A DNA stretch of 34,532 bases from Pseudomonas sp. PB106 (GTDB lineage Bacteria > Pseudomonadota > Gammaproteobacteria > Pseudomonadales > Pseudomonadaceae): positions 1 through 34,532 of the forward strand of contig NZ_RWIM01000080.1 of NCBI RefSeq assembly GCF_009764645.1, read 5' to 3'. The notes below the pieces were generated by a model. That model was not told the DNA's origin and searched no databases. It was given only the letters and a program-made list of their open reading frames with translations. Numbering within the stretch: position 1 is the first letter of the stretch; the number at the start of each line of letters is the position of its first letter. Below are positions 16,864-27,008 of this stretch, piece by piece. The translations under genes and the position numbers were made by a program.

Positions 16864-18675
16864 GTGATTGTTAGTCCCTGTAATGCAGCAAAATTGTCTG
16901 CCAAACGCATGCGAAGTGCTCTGGTAGCGGGCTCGGCGCTCCTGTGCCTGCTCAGCGCCGGTCAGCTTTGGGCGTTCAATCTTGACGATGTATCGGCCAA
17001 GGCCAAAGAGCTGGCCGGGCAGAAGTTCGAAGCCCCGCGCAGCAACCTGCCGAACGAATTCCGCGACATGAAGTTCGCGGATTATCAGAAAATCCGCTTC
17101 CTCACCGAAAAGGCTGAGTGGGCTGATCAGAAGACCCCGTTCAAACTGTCTTTCTATCACCAGGGTATGCACTTCGATACACCGGTGAAAATCAACGAAA
17201 TCACGGCAAACACCGTCGAAGAGATCAAATATGATCCGACTCGCTTCGATTTCGGCGACCTGAAATTCGATCCGAAGGCCACCGAACAGCTGGGTTATGC
17301 CGGGTTCCGTGTGCTGTACCCGATCAACAAGGCCGACAAGCAAGACGAAATCATGACCATGCTCGGCGCGAGTTACTTCCGCGTTGTCGGCAAGGGCCAC
17401 ACCTACGGCCTCTCGGCCCGTGGTCTGGCGATTGATACCGCGCTGCCGTCGGGCGAAGAATTCCCGCGTTTCCGCGAGTTCTGGATTCAACAGCCGAAGC
17501 CGGGCGACAAGCACCTGGTGATCTTCGCGCTGCTGGATTCGCCGCGTGCCACCGGTGCCTACCGTCTGATCCTGCGTCCGGGCAGCGATACCATTGTCGA
17601 CGTCAAAGCGCAGATGTTCCTGCGCGACAAGGTCGGCAAACTGGGCATTGCGCCGCTGACCAGCATGTTCCTGTTCGGCGCCAACCAGCCGTCGAAAGTC
17701 CTCAACTACCGTCGTGAACTGCACGACTCCAGCGGTCTGTCGATCCATGCCGGCAACGGCGAGTGGATCTGGCGCCCACTGAACAACCCGAAACATCTGG
17801 CCGTCAGCAATTTCAGCATCGAGAACCCGCGTGGTTTCGGTCTGCTGCAACGTGGCCGTGACTTCAGCCACTACGAAGACCTCGACGACCGCTACGACAA
17901 GCGCCCAAGCGCCTGGATCGAGCCGAAGGGCGAGTGGGGCAAGGGCACTGTTGATCTGGTAGAGATTCCGACCGCTGACGAAACCAACGACAACATTGTT
18001 GCGTTCTGGAGCCCGGAAAAAATGCCGGAGCCGGGCCAGCCACTGGACTTCGCTTACCGCATGCACTGGACCATGGACGAAGCAGCGATTCACGCGCCGG
18101 ACAGCGCTTGGGTCGAGCAGACTCTGCGTTCGACCGGTGACGTCAAGCAATCGAACCTGATCCGTCAGCCGGATGGCAGCGTTGCTTACCTGGTCGACTT
18201 CGAAGGTCCATCGCTCGCCGCACTGACCCCGGATGCCGACGTGCGCAGTCAGGTCAGCGTTGGCGACAACGCCGAGCTGGTTGAAAACAGCGTGCGCTAC
18301 AACCCGGAAACCAAGGGCTGGCGCTTGACCCTGCGGATGAAAATCAAGGACCCGAGCAAGTCGACCGAGATGCGTGCCGCACTGGTTCAACCAGTCGTGA
18401 CCGCTGATCTGGCGAAATCGGTGCCGGCGTCCAACTCGTCCGTCGCCAAGGCCGACAAGGTTGCCGCCAAGCAACAAGAGAAAATCGACAAGGAAGCCAA
18501 GGCAGCCGAGGCCAAACAGGCCGACGCCAAGCCAGCGGCAGAAGCCAAGGACAAGGCCAACAAAGACGCCAAGCAGCCTGTTGCTGCCGACGCGGCCCCA
18601 GCCACACCGGAATCGGCGCCGACTGAAGAAGTCCTGACCGAGACCTGGAGCTATCAGTTGCCTGCCGATGAGTAA
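16864..18675 (+). CDS. opgG: Periplasmic glucan biosynthesis protein OpgG (MdoG)
   Basis: OpgG acts in the periplasm in synthesis of osmoregulated periplasmic glucans, probably on branching of the nascent glucan. GTG at 16864 follows GAGGG by 6 nt and gives a standard signal peptide (basic KLSAKRMRS, hydrophobic [14 protein letters not shown], cleavage after LWA). The mature beta-sandwich begins [16 protein letters not shown]. The protein is 603 residues, longer than the roughly 510 of E. coli OpgG. The excess is an Ala/Lys/Pro-rich low-complexity segment at about residues 508-590, placed before a conserved-looking terminal strand [12 protein letters not shown]. The stop overlaps opgH by 8 nt. 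Confidence 0.94.
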   Translation: MIVSPCNAAKLSAKRMRSALVAGSALLCLLSAGQLWAFNLDDVSAKAKELAGQKFEAPRSNLPNEFRDMKFADYQKIRFLTEKAEWADQKTPFKLSFYHQGMHFDTPVKINEITANTVEEIKYDPTRFDFGDLKFDPKATEQLGYAGFRVLYPINKADKQDEIMTMLGASYFRVVGKGHTYGLSARGLAIDTALPSGEEFPRFREFWIQQPKPGDKHLVIFALLDSPRATGAYRLILRPGSDTIVDVKAQMFLRDKVGKLGIAPLTSMFLFGANQPSKVLNYRRELHDSSGLSIHAGNGEWIWRPLNNPKHLAVSNFSIENPRGFGLLQRGRDFSHYEDLDDRYDKRPSAWIEPKGEWGKGTVDLVEIPTADETNDNIVAFWSPEKMPEPGQPLDFAYRMHWTMDEAAIHAPDSAWVEQTLRSTGDVKQSNLIRQPDGSVAYLVDFEGPSLAALTPDADVRSQVSVGDNAELVENSVRYNPETKGWRLTLRMKIKDPSKSTEMRAALVQPVVTADLAKSVPASNSSVAKADKVAAKQQEKIDKEAKAAEAKQADAKPAAEAKDKANKDAKQPVAADAAPATPESAPTEEVLTETWSYQLPADE

Positions 18676-21238
18676 CTCTCAAGTACAGCCAGAAACTCTG
18701 TCCGAGTATCTGGCGCATCTGCCGATGACCGACGAGCAGCGCGCGGAACTCGCGGGCTGCCAGTCGTTCAGCGAGTTGCATGAACGCCTGTCGTCCTCGA
18801 CATTCGACGCCCCTGCCGAAGCCGCCCAGGCTTCGGTGGGCAAGCGCCTGATCCTGAGCACCGCCGAAGAGCTTGAAGACGCGGAGATGCTGGTGCTCGA
18901 CGCCAGCGGTCGCGTCAGCATGAAGGCGACGCCGCCGATCCGCCGGACCAAAGTCGTGCCGGAGCCATGGCGCACCAATATTCTGGTGCGTGGCTGGCGC
19001 CGTATGACCGGTCGCACCAACCCGCCGCAGCCGCCAAAGGACGAAAATGTCCTGCCGGCTGCGCGCTGGCGCACTGTCGGTTCGATCCGCCGCTACATTC
19101 TGTTGCTGCTGATGCTCGGCCAGACCATCGTCGCCGGCTGGTACATGAAAGGCATCATGCCGTACCAGGGCTGGTCGTTCGTTGATCTGGAAGAAGTCCT
19201 GCATCAACCGCTGCTGCAAACCGCCACGCAAGTGCTGCCGTATGCGCTGCAGACCAGCATTCTGATTCTGTTCGGGATTCTGTTCTGCTGGGTGTCGGCC
19301 GGTTTCTGGACGGCGCTGATGGGCTTCCTCGAGTTGCTCACCGGTCACGATAAATACCGTATCTCCGGCAAAAGCGCCGGTAACGAGCCGATTGCCAAAG
19401 ACGCGCGTACCGCGTTGGTGATGCCGATCTGCAACGAAGACGTTCCCCGCGTGTTCGCCGGTCTGCGTGCAACGTTCGAATCGGTCGCTGCCACCGGTGA
19501 TCTGGATCGCTTCGACTTCTTCGTTCTCAGCGACAGTAACGACACCGACATCTGCGTCGCCGAGCAGCAGGCCTGGCTGGACGTCTGCCGCGAAGCCAAG
19601 GGCTTCGGCAAGATCTTCTACCGTCGCCGTCGCCGTCGTGTGAAACGCAAGAGCGGCAACCTCGACGACTTCTGCCGTCGTTGGGGCGGTGACTACAAGT
19701 ACATGGTCGTGCTCGACGCTGACTCGGTAATGAGCGGCGAGTGCCTGACCAGTCTGGTGCGCTTGATGGAAGCCACGCCGGACGCCGGGATCATCCAGAC
19801 CGCGCCGCGTGCGTCGGGCATGGATACCCTGTATGCGCGCATGCAGCAGTTCGCCACCCGCGTGTACGGCCCGCTGTTCACCGCCGGTCTGCACTTCTGG
19901 CAATTGGGTGAATCCCACTACTGGGGCCACAACGCGATCATCCGCATGAAGCCGTTTATCGACCACTGCGCCTTGGCGCCGTTGCCGGGTAAAGGGGCGT
20001 TCTCCGGTGCGATTCTGTCTCACGACTTCGTTGAAGCCGCGCTGATGCGCCGTGCCGGTTGGGGCGTGTGGATTGCCTACGACTTGCCGGGCAGCTACGA
20101 AGAACTGCCGCCGAACCTGCTCGACGAACTCAAGCGTGACCGTCGCTGGTGCCACGGCAACCTGATGAACTTCCGCCTGTTCCTGGTCAAAGGCATGCAC
20201 CCGGTGCACCGCGCGGTGTTCCTCACCGGCGTGATGTCGTACCTGTCGGCGCCGTTGTGGTTCTTCTTCCTGGTGTTGTCGACCGCGCTGCTGGCGGTGA
20301 ACACGCTGATGGAGCCGCAGTACTTCCTCGAACCGCGTCAGCTCTATCCGTTGTGGCCGCAGTGGCACCCGGACAAGGCGATCGCGCTGTTCTCGACGAC
20401 CATCGTGCTGCTGTTCCTGCCGAAACTGTTGAGCATCATCCTGATCTGGGCCAAGGGTGCGAAAGAGTTTGGTGGCAAGTTCAAGGTGACCTTGTCGATG
20501 CTGCTGGAGATGCTGTTCTCCATGCTGCTGGCGCCGGTGCGGATGATTTTCCACACCCGTTTCGTCCTCGCCGCGTTCCTCGGCTGGGCCGCGACCTGGA
20601 ACTCGCCGCAACGTGACGACGACTCGACGCCTTGGAGCGAAGCGGTCAAACGCCACGGCCCGCAAACTCTGCTGGGATTCTTCTGGGCGCTGTTGGTGGT
20701 CTGGCTGAACCCGAGTTTCCTCTGGTGGCTGGTGCCGATCGTTGGTTCGCTGATGTTGTCGATTCCGGTGTCGGTGATTTCCAGCCGTGTCGGCTTGGGC
20801 CTGAAGTCCCGTGACGAGAGCCTGTTCCTCATCCCTGAGGAATACAATCCGCCACAGGCGCTGCTGGCGACTGATCAGTACACCCACGAAAATCGTTACC
20901 ACGCCCTCAACGACGGCTTCGTCCGCGCGGTGGTCGATCCCCAGCAGAACGCTTTGGCGTGCTCGCTGGCGACCTCCCGTCACGGTCAGGCCGAGCCGAT
21001 CGAGTGGCTGCGTCAGGAACGTGTGCGTCACGCGATCAAGGTTGGCCCGGCCGGGCTGAACAACCATGATCGTCTGCAACTGCTGAGCGACCCGGTCGCC
21101 CTGGCACGTCTGCACGAGCAGGTCTGGGCCGAAGGTCACGCCGAGTGGCTGGATGCATGGCGGGCCTCGGTGAAAGCCGATCCCCATGCGCCGCCATTAC
21201 CGTTGCGACCGCTGAGCCTGCAGGCGCAACCGGCTTGA
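18668..21238 (+). CDS. opgH: Glucans biosynthesis glucosyltransferase OpgH (MdoH)
   Basis: This inner-membrane family 2 glycosyltransferase polymerises glucose from UDP-glucose into periplasmic glucan backbones. The 856-residue protein has an N-terminal cytoplasmic region, two membrane segments at about 142-165 and 190-220, and a cytoplasmic GT2 domain. That domain carries [13 protein letters not shown] (DxD near residue 350), the acid motif [13 protein letters not shown] and the [13 protein letters not shown] nucleotide/acceptor motif. Several more membrane segments follow at about 515-705. Its N-terminus overlaps opgG by 8 nt, so the pair is an operon. A strong intrinsic terminator begins 6 nt past the stop. 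Confidence 0.96.
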   Translation: MSNSQVQPETLSEYLAHLPMTDEQRAELAGCQSFSELHERLSSSTFDAPAEAAQASVGKRLILSTAEELEDAEMLVLDASGRVSMKATPPIRRTKVVPEPWRTNILVRGWRRMTGRTNPPQPPKDENVLPAARWRTVGSIRRYILLLLMLGQTIVAGWYMKGIMPYQGWSFVDLEEVLHQPLLQTATQVLPYALQTSILILFGILFCWVSAGFWTALMGFLELLTGHDKYRISGKSAGNEPIAKDARTALVMPICNEDVPRVFAGLRATFESVAATGDLDRFDFFVLSDSNDTDICVAEQQAWLDVCREAKGFGKIFYRRRRRRVKRKSGNLDDFCRRWGGDYKYMVVLDADSVMSGECLTSLVRLMEATPDAGIIQTAPRASGMDTLYARMQQFATRVYGPLFTAGLHFWQLGESHYWGHNAIIRMKPFIDHCALAPLPGKGAFSGAILSHDFVEAALMRRAGWGVWIAYDLPGSYEELPPNLLDELKRDRRWCHGNLMNFRLFLVKGMHPVHRAVFLTGVMSYLSAPLWFFFLVLSTALLAVNTLMEPQYFLEPRQLYPLWPQWHPDKAIALFSTTIVLLFLPKLLSIILIWAKGAKEFGGKFKVTLSMLLEMLFSMLLAPVRMIFHTRFVLAAFLGWAATWNSPQRDDDSTPWSEAVKRHGPQTLLGFFWALLVVWLNPSFLWWLVPIVGSLMLSIPVSVISSRVGLGLKSRDESLFLIPEEYNPPQALLATDQYTHENRYHALNDGFVRAVVDPQQNALACSLATSRHGQAEPIEWLRQERVRHAIKVGPAGLNNHDRLQLLSDPVALARLHEQVWAEGHAEWLDAWRASVKADPHAPPLPLRPLSLQAQPA

Positions 21239-21243
21239 TAAGA

Positions 21244-21270
21244 AAACCCCGCGAAAGCGGGGTTTTTTTT
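21244..21270 (+). terminator. Rho-independent terminator after opgGH
   Basis: AACCCCGC-GAAA-GCGGGGTT forms a GC-rich stem with a tetraloop, followed by eight T residues. It ends the opgG-opgH transcript. Confidence 0.95.
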
Positions 21271-21314
21271 GCCTTCAACAACGCCAGCATCCTTCTCTAA
21301 ACCAGCAAAAAACC

Positions 21315-21342
21315 TTGTGCAAACGAACGAGTGCGTTAGCAT
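21315..21342 (+). promoter_or_regulatory. Possible sigma-70 promoter of the amino-acid ABC operon
   Basis: TTGTGC (21315-21320) and TAGCAT (21337-21342) are spaced 16 nt apart, each a partial match to consensus. The resulting leader of about 80 nt includes a small CGGGC/GCCCG hairpin at 21364-21379. This is a weak prediction. Confidence 0.3.
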
Positions 21343-21428
21343 CCGTCCCCGAATTGGCGCACCCGGGCTTTTTTGCCCGCCTCTGTTGGTTTTCGCGCCG
21401 CACACGCAATGGTTTTGGGGACTTGAAG

Positions 21429-22226
21429 ATGAAGAAGTATCTGTCGATGCTGCTGGTCGGCGTCACGGCACTGGTTGCAGTCAATGCGGCGCAGGCCGGC
21501 GCAATCGATGACGCGGTCAAGCGCGGCACGTTGAAAGTCGGTATGGATCCGACCTACATGCCGTTTGAAATGACCAACAAGCGCGGCGAAATCATCGGTT
21601 TCGAAGTCGACATCCTCAAAGCCATGTCCAAGGCCATGGGCGTCAAGCTGGAACTGGTTTCCACCGGTTACGACGGCATCATCCCGGCGCTGATGACCGA
21701 CAAGTTCGACATGATCGGCAGCGGCATGACCCTGACTCAGGAGCGCAACCTGCGCCTGAACTTCAGCGAACCGTTCATCGTGGTCGGCCAGACCCTGCTG
21801 ATCCGCAAGGAATTGGAAGGCACCATCAAGTCTTACAAAGACCTGAACACGGCTGACTACCGCATCACCTCCAAGCTCGGCACCACCGGCGAAATGGTCG
21901 CCAAGAAGCTGATCTCCAAAGCCAAGTACCACGGCTACGACAACGAGCAGGAAGCCGTGCTCGACGTGGTCAACGGCAAGGCTGACGCGTTCATCTACGA
22001 CGCGCCGTACAACGTTGTCGCGGTGACCAAGGTCGGCGCCGGCAAACTGGTGTTCCTCGACAAGCCGTTCACCTACGAGCCTTTGGCGTTTGGTTTGAAG
22101 AAGGGCGATTACGACAGCCTCAACTTCATCAACAACTTCCTGCACCAGATCCACGAAGACGGCACCTACGATCGCATCCATGACAAGTGGTTCAAGAGCA
22201 CCGAGTGGCTCAAGGACATGGAATAA
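21429..22226 (+). CDS. Polar amino acid ABC transporter substrate-binding protein
   Basis: This is a periplasmic family 3 solute-binding protein (PBPb fold), 265 residues. The signal peptide MKKYLSMLLVGVTALVAVNA ends near AQA. The mature protein starts with GTLKVGMDPTYMPFE and continues GFEVDILKAMSKAMGV and MIGSGMTLTQERNLRLNFS, all typical of the glutamine/histidine/arginine-binding group. The exact amino acid cannot be read from the sequence. The start at 21429 is preceded by GGGGACTTGAAG; the open frame further upstream gives no signal peptide. The permease and ATPase genes follow, with a multi-hairpin repeat between the first two, a layout that would favour excess binding protein. Confidence 0.93.
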   Translation: MKKYLSMLLVGVTALVAVNAAQAGAIDDAVKRGTLKVGMDPTYMPFEMTNKRGEIIGFEVDILKAMSKAMGVKLELVSTGYDGIIPALMTDKFDMIGSGMTLTQERNLRLNFSEPFIVVGQTLLIRKELEGTIKSYKDLNTADYRITSKLGTTGEMVAKKLISKAKYHGYDNEQEAVLDVVNGKADAFIYDAPYNVVAVTKVGAGKLVFLDKPFTYEPLAFGLKKGDYDSLNFINNFLHQIHEDGTYDRIHDKWFKSTEWLKDME

Positions 22227-22238
22227 CGCGCATCCGCT

Positions 22239-22364
22239 GATCGTTCCCACGTCGAGGCGTCGAACCGTCTGCGTGGTAACGCATCCTGTGACGCTCCGCG
22301 TCACGATCAGGCAGGGACGCAGAGCGTCCCGAGCGGCATTCCCACGCAGAGCGTGGGAACGATC
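22239..22364. repeat. GTTCCCACGC-type multi-hairpin repeat, copy 5
   Basis: The left arm GATCGTTCCCACGTCGAGGC is diverged and lengthened relative to the other copies, while the right arm CCCACGCAGAGCGTGGGAAC is intact. The inner GTGACGCTCCGCGTCAC and GGGACGCAGAGCGTCCC palindromes remain. It occupies the gap between the binding-protein and permease genes. Confidence 0.85.
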
Positions 22365-22379
22365 ATCCGAGAACCTGCA

Positions 22380-23339
22380 ATGAAACATAAAAAAGCCCAA
22401 TGGCCCTGGCACGTCCTCACCGTGCTGGTGCTGGTCGGCCTGGCGGGCGCGTTGTATTACGCGACGTCGCTGATGTCCTACGAATGGCGCTGGAACCGTG
22501 TGCCGCAGTACTTCGCCTATCAGGCTGAAGAGTCCCAGCGTGCCACGGACATTTCCACCGTCACTGAACTGGTGCGCAAGGGCAGCAGCGCGCAAGTCAC
22601 CCTGCGCAATGATGCCGGTGACGAGCAGCACCTGACCGTCGACGAGAACAGCCTGCAATTCGCGCAGGGCGACGATGTGGCCGAAGGCGACGTCGTGGGC
22701 GTGACCCGGCATTGGGCGGCAGGGCCGCTGTTGTGGGGGCTGTGGACGACACTTTGGCTGTCGGTGGTTTCCGGCGTCCTGGGTTTGCTGATCGGCCTGG
22801 TCACTGGCCTGTGCCGGCTGTCGAACAACCCGACCTTGCGCGACCTCTCGACCATCTACGTCGAACTGGTGCGCGGCACGCCGCTGCTGGTGCAGATCTT
22901 TATTTTCTATTTCTTCATCGGCACGGTGATGAACCTGTCCCGCGAGTTCGCCGGGATCGCCGCGCTGTCGCTGTTCACCGGCGCCTATGTGGCGGAGATC
23001 ATCCGTTCCGGTGTGCAATCGATTGCCCGTGGCCAGAACGAAGCGGCGCGCTCGCTCGGTCTGAGTGCCGGCCAGTCGATGCGCCACGTGGTGCTGCCGC
23101 AAGCGCTGAAACGCGTGCTGCCGCCGTTGGCCGGACAGTTCATCAGTCTGGTCAAGGACACCTCGCTGGTGTCGGTGATCGCCATCACCGAGTTGTTGAA
23201 AAGCGGCCGTGAAGTCATCACCACCTCGTTTTCGCCGTTCGAAATCCTGTTCTGCGTGGCCGGTCTGTACCTGTTGATCAACCTGCCGCTGTCGAAAATC
23301 GCCAGCCGGCTTGAGCGGAGGCTCGCGCAAAGTGATTGA
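22380..23339 (+). CDS. Amino acid ABC transporter permease with periplasmic insert
   Basis: This is an inner-membrane permease of the HisM/GlnP family. The BPD_transp_1 core begins near [16 protein letters not shown] (about residue 120), with [20 protein letters not shown] and the EAA loop [20 protein letters not shown]. At 319 residues it is about 100 longer than typical family members. After an N-terminal helix (about residues 12-29) and the [12 protein letters not shown] motif there is a polar, beta-rich insert at about 45-112 that should face the periplasm. The ATG at 22380 has only a weak ribosome site and lies 15 nt after the repeat. The 3' end overlaps the ATPase gene by 8 nt. Confidence 0.92.
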   Translation: MKHKKAQWPWHVLTVLVLVGLAGALYYATSLMSYEWRWNRVPQYFAYQAEESQRATDISTVTELVRKGSSAQVTLRNDAGDEQHLTVDENSLQFAQGDDVAEGDVVGVTRHWAAGPLLWGLWTTLWLSVVSGVLGLLIGLVTGLCRLSNNPTLRDLSTIYVELVRGTPLLVQIFIFYFFIGTVMNLSREFAGIAALSLFTGAYVAEIIRSGVQSIARGQNEAARSLGLSAGQSMRHVVLPQALKRVLPPLAGQFISLVKDTSLVSVIAITELLKSGREVITTSFSPFEILFCVAGLYLLINLPLSKIASRLERRLAQSD

Positions 23340-24066
23340 AGTCCGCGATCTGGTAAAAGTCTTCGATACCCGTGGCCAAGTGGTGCGCGCGGTGGATAGC
23401 GTCAGCACCACAGTCGCCAAAGGCGAAGTGCTGGTGGTCATCGGCCCTTCGGGCTCCGGCAAGTCGACATTCCTGCGCTGCCTCAATGGCCTGGAAGAAT
23501 TCGATTCCGGCTCGGTGAGCATCGACGGCCTGCAACTGGCCGATCCGAAAACCGACGTCAACGCCTACCGCCGCGAAGTCGGCATGGTCTTCCAGCATTT
23601 CAATCTGTTCCCGCACATGACCGTGCTGGAAAACCTCTGTCTGGCGCAGAAAGTCGTGCGCAAGCGCGGCAAGAAAGAGCGCGAAGCCAAGGCCATGGAG
23701 TTGCTGCAAAAGGTCGGGATCGCGCAGAAGGCCAACGAGTTTCCGTCACGCCTGTCCGGCGGTCAGCAACAGCGCGTGGCAATTGCCCGGGCGCTGGCGA
23801 TGGAACCGAAAGTGATGTTGTTTGACGAGCCGACATCGGCGCTCGACCCGGAAATGGTCGGTGAGGTGCTGGACGTTATGAAGAACCTGGCCGTGGAAGG
23901 CATGACCATGGTCTGCGTCACCCACGAAATGGGCTTTGCTCGGGAAGTGGCGGATCGGGTGCTGTTTTTCGATCACGGCAAACTGCTGGAAGATGCCGCG
24001 CCGGCAGAGTTCTTCGATGCGCCGAAGGATCCGCGGGCGCAGGCCTTTCTGCGTCAGGTTCTGTAG
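23332..24066 (+). CDS. Amino acid ABC transporter ATP-binding protein
   Basis: This ATPase of the GlnQ/HisP class has 244 residues from the GTG at 23332. Walker [10 protein letters not shown] is at residues 38-46. The Q-loop is in [13 protein letters not shown], the signature is [16 protein letters not shown], Walker B is [15 protein letters not shown] and the switch histidine is in VTHEMGFA. The GTG sits 10 nt after GCGGAGG and yields the family N-terminus [11 protein letters not shown]; a TTG at 23311 upstream is an alternative that would precede the ribosome site. It energises uptake with the preceding permease and binding protein. Confidence 0.94.
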   Translation: MIEVRDLVKVFDTRGQVVRAVDSVSTTVAKGEVLVVIGPSGSGKSTFLRCLNGLEEFDSGSVSIDGLQLADPKTDVNAYRREVGMVFQHFNLFPHMTVLENLCLAQKVVRKRGKKEREAKAMELLQKVGIAQKANEFPSRLSGGQQQRVAIARALAMEPKVMLFDEPTSALDPEMVGEVLDVMKNLAVEGMTMVCVTHEMGFAREVADRVLFFDHGKLLEDAAPAEFFDAPKDPRAQAFLRQVL

Positions 24067-24071
24067 TACCT

Positions 24072-24181
24072 GATCGTTCCCACGCTCTGCGTGGGAATGC
24101 CGCCCGGGACGCTCCGCGTCCCTTTCATGCATGACGCGGAGCGTCACAGGATGCATTCCCACGCAGAGCGTGGGAACGATC
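24072..24181. repeat. GTTCCCACGC-type multi-hairpin repeat, copy 6
   Basis: Arms GATCGTTCCCACGCTCTGCG and CGCAGAGCGTGGGAACGATC are perfect inverted partners. Inner GGGACGCTCCGCGTCCC and GACGCGGAGCGTC palindromes form hairpins. It lies between converging genes (ABC ATPase rightward, chemoreceptor leftward), where it could act as a two-way transcript end. Confidence 0.9.
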
Positions 24182-24189
24182 TGTGGGGC

Positions 24190-26106
24190 TTATACCTTAA
24201 AGCGCCCCACCAGCGTCTGCAGGTGAGTACCCAGGCGCGCCAGCTCAACACTGGACGCCGCCGTCTCTTCACTCGCCGCCGATGTTTGATCCGACACATC
24301 CCGCACATTCAGCACGCTACGGTTGATCTCTTCAGCCACCGCGCTCTGCTGCTCAGCTGCCGCTGCAATCTGTTGGTTCATTGCCTGAATCGCCGACACG
24401 GTACGCGTGATGCTTTCCAGCGAGCCACCGGCCCGACGGGTCAGCTCGACGCTGCTATCGGTCAGGGTACGGCTGTTGTCCATGATCGTTGCCACTTGCT
24501 GGGTGCCGTTTTGCAGGCCGACGATCAGCTCTTCGATCTCTTCGGTGGATTTCTGCGTGCGCTGGGCGAGGCTGCGCACTTCATCGGCGACCACGGCAAA
24601 ACCACGCCCGGCCTCACCGGCACGCGCCGCTTCGATGGCGGCGTTGAGGGCCAGCAGGTTGGTTTGCTGGGCCACCGACTTGATCACGTCGAGAACGCTG
24701 CCAATCTTGTCGCTTTCGCGCTTGAGCTCACCCATCGCTTCGGTGGAATGGCCGACCTCAACGGCCAGACGCTCGATTTGTGCGATCGCTTCGCCGACCA
24801 CTTTGTCACCTTCGCGGGCCTGTTGATCAGCGGCGACTGCGGCTTCGGAAGCCTCTTCAGCGTTGCGCGCGACTTCCTGCACGGTAGCGGCCATTTCGTT
24901 CATGGCCGTGGCGACCTGATCGGTCTCGATTTTCTGATTGTTGACCCCGGCGCTGGTCTGCTCGGTCACCGCCGACAGTTCTTCAGCGGCGCTGGCGATC
25001 TGGGTAACGCCATCGCTGATCCCGCCGACCAGCTCGCGCAGGCCTTGGGTCATGCTCTGCATCGAACGCTGCAACTGGCCGAGTTCGTCGCGGCGCAGGG
25101 ACACCAGGTTATGGGTCAGATCGCCAGCGGCGACGCGCTCGGCGACTTTCAGGGTCTGGTTCAGCGGAATGATGATCTGGCGGGTGATCGCCCAGCCGGC
25201 GAGCAGACCGAACGCCACGGCCAGCAGGGAGGCGATGATCAGCATATTTTTCGCGTGAGCGGCGTCGGTGTCGCGCACCACGGTCTGGGAAATGGTCAGT
25301 TTCTTACTGGCATCGAGCAGGATGTCGCCCTGAGCAGCCATACGGGCAACGGCTTTGCTGCTGGCGGTTTGCGAGTCGCGGAACTGCCCGACGGCGGCGC
25401 GATAGGCCTTCATCGAATCCGTGGCCTGCTGCAGGTTGGCAATGTGTTGTTCCGGTAATTTCGACGGCAGACTGTCGAGGTATTTCAGGACGTTCTCGAT
25501 GGCATCGAGCGCGGGTTGCTCGGCCTCGGCCTTGCCGCTGTAGGTGTAGCCGCGCACTTGATAGCGCGCTTGCTGCAGCAGTTTGCTCAGCTCGACCACG
25601 CTGTTGAATTGCGCGACGCTGTCCCCTTGCAGCAGAGATTTTTCGACTTCCGAGACTTTCGCAACAGCGTTGTCGGCATTCGCGCCGAGTTTGCTGCGGG
25701 CGTCTTCGCGTTGTGTGGTGGCCTGGACCAGGTCGGTGAAGGCGCGTTTATATTCGGCAACGGCGGCCAGTTGCTGGTCGACCATGGCGATGTCGGACGG
25801 TTGTTCGATCAGCGTGCGAGCGGTTTGCAGGCCGCTGTCGAGTTTGCCGAGCATGTCGTTGACCGCGCCCGGGCCTTGTTCACCACGGCGCGCATCGTAG
25901 TCGACGCGGGCCATGCGCAAGTCCTTGCTGTACTCATTGAGGCTGGAAATGAAGCCGAGCTTGTCGCCACGGCTGATGATGCCGCTCATGCCGGTCCAGC
26001 CGGTGAAAGTGATCAACAGCGTCAGCAACAGCACCAGGCCGAAGCCGATGCCCAATTTGCGTTTAACGCTGACGTTTCCAAGATTCTCGGCTAACCAACG
26101 GTACAT
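24190..26106 (-). CDS. Methyl-accepting chemotaxis protein, probable HBM sensor domain (McpQ-like)
   Basis: This is a 638-residue transmembrane chemoreceptor. A first membrane helix spans about residues 18-38. A long all-helical periplasmic region of about 250 residues (39-287) fits the helical bimodular (HBM) class. The second membrane helix is at 288-308, followed by HAMP (about 309-361) and a cytoplasmic signalling domain with the highly conserved tip [20 protein letters not shown] (near 482-501). Size, architecture and synteny resemble P. putida McpQ, a citrate receptor related to McpS; ligand identity here is inferred only. No C-terminal CheR-tethering pentapeptide is seen. Upstream is a clear FliA-type promoter, so it is co-regulated with motility genes. 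Confidence 0.92.
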   Translation of the reverse strand: MYRWLAENLGNVSVKRKLGIGFGLVLLLTLLITFTGWTGMSGIISRGDKLGFISSLNEYSKDLRMARVDYDARRGEQGPGAVNDMLGKLDSGLQTARTLIEQPSDIAMVDQQLAAVAEYKRAFTDLVQATTQREDARSKLGANADNAVAKVSEVEKSLLQGDSVAQFNSVVELSKLLQQARYQVRGYTYSGKAEAEQPALDAIENVLKYLDSLPSKLPEQHIANLQQATDSMKAYRAAVGQFRDSQTASSKAVARMAAQGDILLDASKKLTISQTVVRDTDAAHAKNMLIIASLLAVAFGLLAGWAITRQIIIPLNQTLKVAERVAAGDLTHNLVSLRRDELGQLQRSMQSMTQGLRELVGGISDGVTQIASAAEELSAVTEQTSAGVNNQKIETDQVATAMNEMAATVQEVARNAEEASEAAVAADQQAREGDKVVGEAIAQIERLAVEVGHSTEAMGELKRESDKIGSVLDVIKSVAQQTNLLALNAAIEAARAGEAGRGFAVVADEVRSLAQRTQKSTEEIEELIVGLQNGTQQVATIMDNSRTLTDSSVELTRRAGGSLESITRTVSAIQAMNQQIAAAAEQQSAVAEEINRSVLNVRDVSDQTSAASEETAASSVELARLGTHLQTLVGRFKV

Positions 26107-26145
26107 GCGACAACTCCCCGACCACTAATTGGACTTATGGCGAGG

Positions 26146-26172
26146 TTATCGGCTGAGTGATGGCAATCTGTA
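26146..26172 (-). promoter_or_regulatory. FliA (sigma-28) promoter of the chemoreceptor gene
   Basis: Reading leftward, TACA (complement of 26169-26172) is followed by 15 nt and then GCCGATAA (complement of 26146-26153). The -10 box is identical to the E. coli sigma-28 consensus GCCGATAA, and the -35 core differs from TAAA at one base. It lies 40 nt upstream of the start codon. Confidence 0.8.
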
Positions 26173-26199
26173 ACGCCATTTGTCCGGCAAGGATCATTT

Positions 26200-26284
26200 G
26201 TGGGAGCTGCGGAAGGCTGCGATCTTTTGATGTTGGTTTTAAAAAACAGGATCAAAAGATCACAGCCTTCGGCAGCTCCTACAC
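26200..26284. repeat. REP doublet (GGAGCTGCCGAAGGCTGCGATC family), tail-to-tail
   Basis: GTGGGAGCTGCGGAAGGCTG leads into CGATCTTTTGAT, then a T/A-rich spacer, then the near-exact inverted partner ATCAAAAGATCACAGCCTTC followed by GGCAGCTCCTACAC. It lies between the 3' end of rsmE and the chemoreceptor promoter. Confidence 0.88.
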
Positions 26285-26300
26285 GGGACGCGGTGTTCGT

Positions 26301-27008
26301 TTAGAAGAGCCGAGCGAGGAGGGCGGTGACGGCGGTTTCGACGCGCAGGATGCGCTCGCCCAATTGCACCGGTTGCAGGCCGGATTTGCCCAGCAGATCG
26401 ATTTCGTAAGGAATCCAGCCACCTTCGGGGCCGATGGCCAGGGTCACTGGTTCGCTGAGCGCGCGCGGACAAGGTGGGAAGTTACCAGGATGACCGACCA
26501 GACCGAGGGTACCTTCGGTGATGGCGGGCAGGCGATCTTCAACGAACGGCTTGAAGCGCTTTTCGATGATGATCTCAGGCAGCACGGTGTCCCGGGCTTG
26601 TTCAAGGCCGAGGATCAATTGCTCGCGAATGGCTTCGGGCTCAAGAAACGGCGTCTGCCAAAAGCTCTTCTCGACCCGATAGCTGTTGACCAGAATCACC
26701 TTGGACACGCCCATGGTCGCCACGGTCTGAAACACCCGGCGGAGCATCTTCGGGCGCGGCAGGGCGAGTACCAGCGTCAGCGGCAGTTTGGCCGGTGGCG
26801 GCTGATCGAGGCTGACACGCAGCTCCGCTTCACCCGCCTCCAGGCGCAGCAGTTCAGCAGAACCCATCAAACCATTGATCCGCCCCACGCGCAGGCTGTC
26901 ACCGACTTCCGAGCGGTGAACTTCCTGCATGTGCGTCAGGCGTCGATCACGCAGGATCACACGGTCGGCCGCAATGAAATCGGCCTCTTCGAGCAACAGC
27001 AGGTTCAT
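26301..27008 (-). CDS. rsmE: 16S rRNA (uracil-1498-N3)-methyltransferase RsmE
   Basis: This SPOUT-class methyltransferase modifies U1498 of 16S rRNA. The 235-residue protein has an N-terminal PUA-like region (about 1-75) and a C-terminal knotted SPOUT domain. Visible signatures are [34 protein letters not shown], and the SAM-binding trefoil knot segments [13 protein letters not shown] and [11 protein letters not shown]. Its ATG overlaps the tatC stop by 4 nt, so it is translated from the same message as tatABC. Confidence 0.95.
   Translation of the reverse strand: MNLLLLEEADFIAADRVILRDRRLTHMQEVHRSEVGDSLRVGRINGLMGSAELLRLEAGEAELRVSLDQPPPAKLPLTLVLALPRPKMLRRVFQTVATMGVSKVILVNSYRVEKSFWQTPFLEPEAIREQLILGLEQARDTVLPEIIIEKRFKPFVEDRLPAITEGTLGLVGHPGNFPPCPRALSEPVTLAIGPEGGWIPYEIDLLGKSGLQPVQLGERILRVETAVTALLARLF

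Noticed and set aside
18344..21187. 947-codon open frame on the minus strand opposite opgH
   Set aside because: It mirrors opgH; its translation is a His/Arg/Gln-rich antisense composition without domains.
21364..21379. CGGGC-TTTTTT-GCCCG as a terminator before the ABC operon
   Set aside because: The T-run is in the loop, not after the stem, and the structure is in the leader of the following gene.
23311..23331. TTG at 23311 as start of the ABC ATPase
   Set aside because: It lies upstream of the GCGGAGG ribosome site; the GTG at 23332 is properly spaced and gives the family N-terminus.
2861..24181. CRISPR array, considered because of the recurring GCGTGGGAA/TTCCCACGC units
   Set aside because: The copies are kilobases apart, internally palindromic and variable, without regular spacers or cas genes.
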